Shown here piece by piece: positions 62,981 to 64,000 of a DNA stretch of 64,000 bases. How positions within the stretch are numbered: the stretch's first letter is position 1; each line of letters starts with the position of its first letter. This stretch comes from Citreicoccus inhibens (GTDB taxonomy: Bacteria; Myxococcota; Myxococcia; Myxococcales; Myxococcaceae). Under the pieces are notes generated by a model. The model saw nothing but the letters and a program-made list of their open reading frames with translations. It searched no databases and had not been told where the DNA came from. Location of the stretch: contig NZ_JAHNZT010000002.1 of NCBI RefSeq assembly GCF_019039035.1, positions 124,001-188,000 on the forward strand, given 5' to 3'. The translations under genes were made by a program, and so were the position numbers.

Positions 62981-64000
62981 CTAACCGGGCTGGACGGTGT
63001 TCTCGTCGCGGAAGATGGGCTCGGGGATTCCGCGCAGCCGCTGACCGAACCGGGTGCGGATGACGGCGCCGAACGCGGCGAGGATGGCGGCGATGTTGGC
63101 GAGCCAACCGAGCACCGGGACGTGGCCGAGCGCGAGGAGGATCGACAGGCCGAGCGCCAGCACCACCGCCTGCGTCTTGCGACCGCGCATCACCGGCAAC
63201 CGCGTGCCCACTTCGCTCGCCACCGCCGCGTAGCCGAGGGCCGCCGCGAGTGGCGCTACGATCCAGAGGAGCACGGCCACCGGGATGCCGATGAGCGTGA
63301 TGATGAGCACCAGCGTCAGCGGCACGAGCGCGATCGCCCCGAGGAAGCCCGCCATTCCACTCTGTAGCGGGCGGGTGCGGATCTCCTCGCCCAGCTCCTT
63401 CATCCGCGTGGGGAAGAAGAGCTGCCCCAGGAAGCCCAGGCCGAAGAGGACCGCGAACTGGAGGATGAAGCTCGCGAACCCATTGGAGCGGCCGTTGTCG
63501 TCGTCCTCGTCAGCGTCGCTGCTGGAGTCGTCCGAGTCCGAGTGCTTGCCCATGTCCCGGCTCTTCAGGTGGCGGCCGTTGCGAAGCTCGCGCAGGCCCT
63601 CCTTGAGCTCGCCGGCGACGACGCGGCCGATGCCCGCGCCGCCGAAGGACTCGGTGCTGCCGTCCACCTTGGCGCCCTCGGACTTCTGCACGGTGCCGCC
63701 GAAGGCCGAGACGTCGCCCTCCACCACGGCGTCGGGCCCGAGGATGACGTTGCCTCCGAAGGCGTGCGCGTCACCTTCCACGTGGCCGCGAATCTCCAGC
63801 GTTCCGCCGAAGGCCACCGCGTCATCCTCCACGTGGCCGTTCACGAGCAGGTTGCCGCCGTAGACGACGGCGCTCTCCACCGTCTCGCCCTCCTTGACCT
63901 CCAGGGACTGGCCGCGCGCGACCACGTTCTTGGAGCCTCGGCGACCCCCGCGCACCTCGTTCTGGGCCTGCTGGAGCTTCTCGCGCACCGCCTCGCGGAC
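62981..64000 (-). CDS. Beta-helix/bactofilin-like membrane protein, 5' end outside the window
   Basis: The frame is open to the window edge; an internal GTG at 63988 gives 335 residues, but the start and probably a signal peptide lie beyond. The visible N-terminal part has short repeats (VESAVVYGGNLLVNGHVEDDAVAFGGTLEIRGHVEGDAHAFGGNVILG, about 35-110) predicting a beta helix as in bactofilins. An acidic Asp/Ser linker (SDSDDSSSDADEDDD) follows, then four to six membrane helices (for example GAIALVPLTLVLIITLIGIPVAVLLWIVAPLAAALGY). A polymer-forming domain on a membrane anchor, related in repeat style to the protein at 45373. The function is unknown. Confidence 0.85.
   Translation of the reverse strand, partial: VREAVREKLQQAQNEVRGGRRGSKNVVARGQSLEVKEGETVESAVVYGGNLLVNGHVEDDAVAFGGTLEIRGHVEGDAHAFGGNVILGPDAVVEGDVSAFGGTVQKSEGAKVDGSTESFGGAGIGRVVAGELKEGLRELRNGRHLKSRDMGKHSDSDDSSSDADEDDDNGRSNGFASFILQFAVLFGLGFLGQLFFPTRMKELGEEIRTRPLQSGMAGFLGAIALVPLTLVLIITLIGIPVAVLLWIVAPLAAALGYAAVASEVGTRLPVMRGRKTQAVVLALGLSILLALGHVPVLGWLANIAAILAAFGAVIRTRFGQRLRGIPEPIFRDENTVQPG

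Overview
The window is GC-rich (about 70%) and reads as the chromosome of a myxobacterium, most likely the Myxococcaceae (Myxococcus, Corallococcus or Pyxidicoccus type). The signs are: many secreted lipoproteins; an AgmX/PglI-type protein; a surface protein with paired Myxococcus cysteine-rich (DUF4215) repeats and Asp-Ala-Gly-Thr linkers; TonB systems; a multi-sensor histidine kinase; and a LexA-box-like site at dnaE2 that fits the consensus reported for M. xanthus. The high GC creates long open frames on the opposite strand of almost every gene. I treated these as shadows. I saw no rRNA, tRNA, CRISPR array or transposase.

Layout. 0-6.1 kb: an ABC-F ATPase whose leader can fold over its own ribosome binding site, an aldo/keto reductase, an nfeD-SPFH (stomatin-like) operon closed by a clear terminator, a secreted Cys-rich peptide and a zinc-ribbon protein. 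6.6-11.7 kb: the error-prone polymerase DnaE2 with a LexA-like operator on its start, a Lys/Ala-rich histone-H1-like protein, a JAMM-like lipoprotein and a secreted protein. 12.1-14.6 kb: the metNIQ methionine importer behind a structured leader. 14.8-26.7 kb: a TonB-dependent receptor, two phytanoyl-CoA dioxygenase-family enzymes, an AidB-like acyl-CoA dehydrogenase, a AAA ATPase with two P-loop-like motifs, a WbqC protein, a GAF-PAS-PAS histidine kinase and an alpha/beta hydrolase.

26.8-39 kb is the accessory part, visibly AT-richer in places. It holds a secreted protein with tandem Cys-rich repeats behind an 11-bp-phased direct repeat, two small lipoproteins, a YopT-like (peptidase C58) cysteine protease, a manganese cupin matching bacterial hydroxynitrile lyases, an AgmX/PglI-domain protein, a divergent epimerase/MmyB-type regulator pair, SnoaL-like and YCII proteins, several gene remnants, and a decayed copy of the amidohydrolase found just downstream. 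39.2-43.6 kb is one giant modular lipoprotein: DUF4215 repeats, a minisatellite linker, amidohydrolase, thrombospondin type 3 repeats and a lamin-tail domain.

43.7-50.8 kb: exonuclease III, a PlsC acyltransferase, a beta-helix surface protein, an HSL-type hydrolase lacking its catalytic serine, a Kef-type antiporter and small membrane proteins. 51-56.4 kb is a Fur-type iron-uptake cluster: TonB-family protein, PepSY membrane protein, siderophore receptor and PiuC-like hydroxylase. Two palindromes resembling Fur boxes mark its promoters. 56.5-64 kb: a ten-TM-type permease whose start is disturbed next to a G tract, a universal stress protein, a short-chain dehydrogenase lacking YxxxK, a secreted serine protease, a two-gene sarcosine/proline-oxidase-like flavoenzyme with an unusual domain split, and a beta-helix membrane protein cut by the window edge.
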